Part shown: positions 63,811 to 64,000 of the stretch, piece after piece
How the letters are laid out: each line of letters starts with the position of its first letter
How positions within the stretch are numbered: the stretch's first letter is position 1
Assembly (NCBI GenBank): GCA_017503065.1
Contig: JAFVTT010000001.1
Location: 62,001-126,000, forward strand
Reading direction: 5' to 3'
Source: Bacteroidaceae bacterium
GTDB lineage: Bacteria; Bacteroidota; Bacteroidia; Bacteroidales; Bacteroidaceae
Length of the DNA: 64,000 bases
Notes under the pieces: model-generated
Told to the model about the DNA's origin: nothing
The model's input: the letters and a program-made list of their open reading frames with translations, nothing else
Database searches by the model: none
Program-made: the position numbers and the translations under genes

Positions 63811-63822
63811 AAACGGAACCGA
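63795..63822. repeat. Heptamer array at the end of the methyltransferase gene
   Basis: GGAAACG, GAAATGT, GAAAACG, GAACCGA; the array begins in the last codons of the gene and closely matches the left arm of the rsh terminator at 19296-19323. Confidence 0.7.
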
Positions 63823-63980
63823 CGCAGGAAGCGAGAGCAGAAGCAAAATTTATTTTGATTATGCCGAGCAACAAGGAGGAAAAGACCGCGAAGCGGGATT
63901 AAAACGGAAAACTGCGTGTAAGCGAGCAGCATGCCGTGTCCCTACAAGAATTTACACTTAGTACCCAAGGCTCTAACTTT

Positions 63981-64000
63981 AAACCTTAAACCTTAAACCT
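63981..64000. repeat. Heptamer array AAACCTT, running off the window
   Basis: AAACCTT, AAACCTT, AAACCT at the edge. The 190 bases after 63810 contain no gene; they also hold a partial GTAGGGACACGGC-type copy at 63929-63945. Confidence 0.7.

Overview
The window looks like chromosomal DNA from a member of the Bacteroidales, probably Prevotellaceae or Bacteroidaceae. Three things point there. Promoters have the Bacteroidetes form TTTG, 19-21 bp, then TAnnTTTG. Ribosome binding sites are almost all absent. The gene content is lineage-typical: the type IX secretion protein PorQ, ExbB-membrane protein-ExbD-ExbD, MeaB, and the families DUF1573, DUF3822, DUF4837, DUF4922 and DUF5683. Family or genus cannot be fixed from sequence reading alone. 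No phage, conjugative element, CRISPR array or intact transposase was found.

Layout. 1-3.5 kb: the argH 3' end, a lipoprotein, tRNA-Lys, an IS-end-like remnant and metG. 3.6-9.1 kb (minus): nhaA, an APH-fold sugar kinase and a large macroglobulin-like protein. 9.5-13.1 kb: lpxB with a DUF389 membrane protein, then surE on the other strand. 13.2-19.3 kb: parA-parB-DUF5683-lytic transglycosylase-rsh, a chromosome partition, cell wall and stringent response operon. 19.4-22.5 kb: a MerR-type regulator and alaS, fired divergently from two interlocked promoters. 22.6-25.4 kb (minus): a HAD-thioesterase fusion and a RecD-like helicase. 25.5-27.5 kb: a membrane-anchored protein, DUF3822 and rsmD. 27.7-35.9 kb (minus): a TonB-family outer membrane barrel, aroB, and a 1265-residue fusion of glycosyltransferase, HIT-like and SpoIID domains. 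36-40 kb: an ATP-grasp-like protein, a GH27 alpha-galactosidase, an aquaporin and tRNA-Gln. 40.4-43.7 kb: rsfS-ftsH-cdsA, with ftsH cut by an in-frame TAG. 43.8-45 kb (minus): a patatin and a small protein. 45.1-53 kb: an alpha-2-macroglobulin, DUF4837 and DUF1573 proteins, and meaB. 52.9-55.5 kb (minus): porQ-cmk-ispH with overlapping ends. 55.6-60.9 kb: a tonB-like gene, a polyprenyl synthase, tatD, tRNA-Ser, then the exbB/exbD operon. 60.9-63.8 kb: folA, thyA and an rRNA m5C methyltransferase.

Most genes are housekeeping or envelope genes. TonB and ExbB/ExbD together would energise outer membrane receptors such as the barrel at 27.7 kb. LpxB, CdsA, the polyprenyl synthase, the lytic transglycosylase and the SpoIID fusion all bear on the cell envelope.

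The most unusual items are: (1) the amber codon inside the FtsH AAA domain; (2) the glycosyltransferase/HIT/SpoIID fusion, which has no signal peptide; (3) the mutually embedded divergent promoters between merR and alaS; (4) a set of short-period arrays (7, 9 and 23 bp) and palindromes sitting at gene ends; (5) a terminator-like hairpin inside the first codons of the DUF3822 gene; and (6) LpxB lacking about 14 residues normally present near its N terminus.
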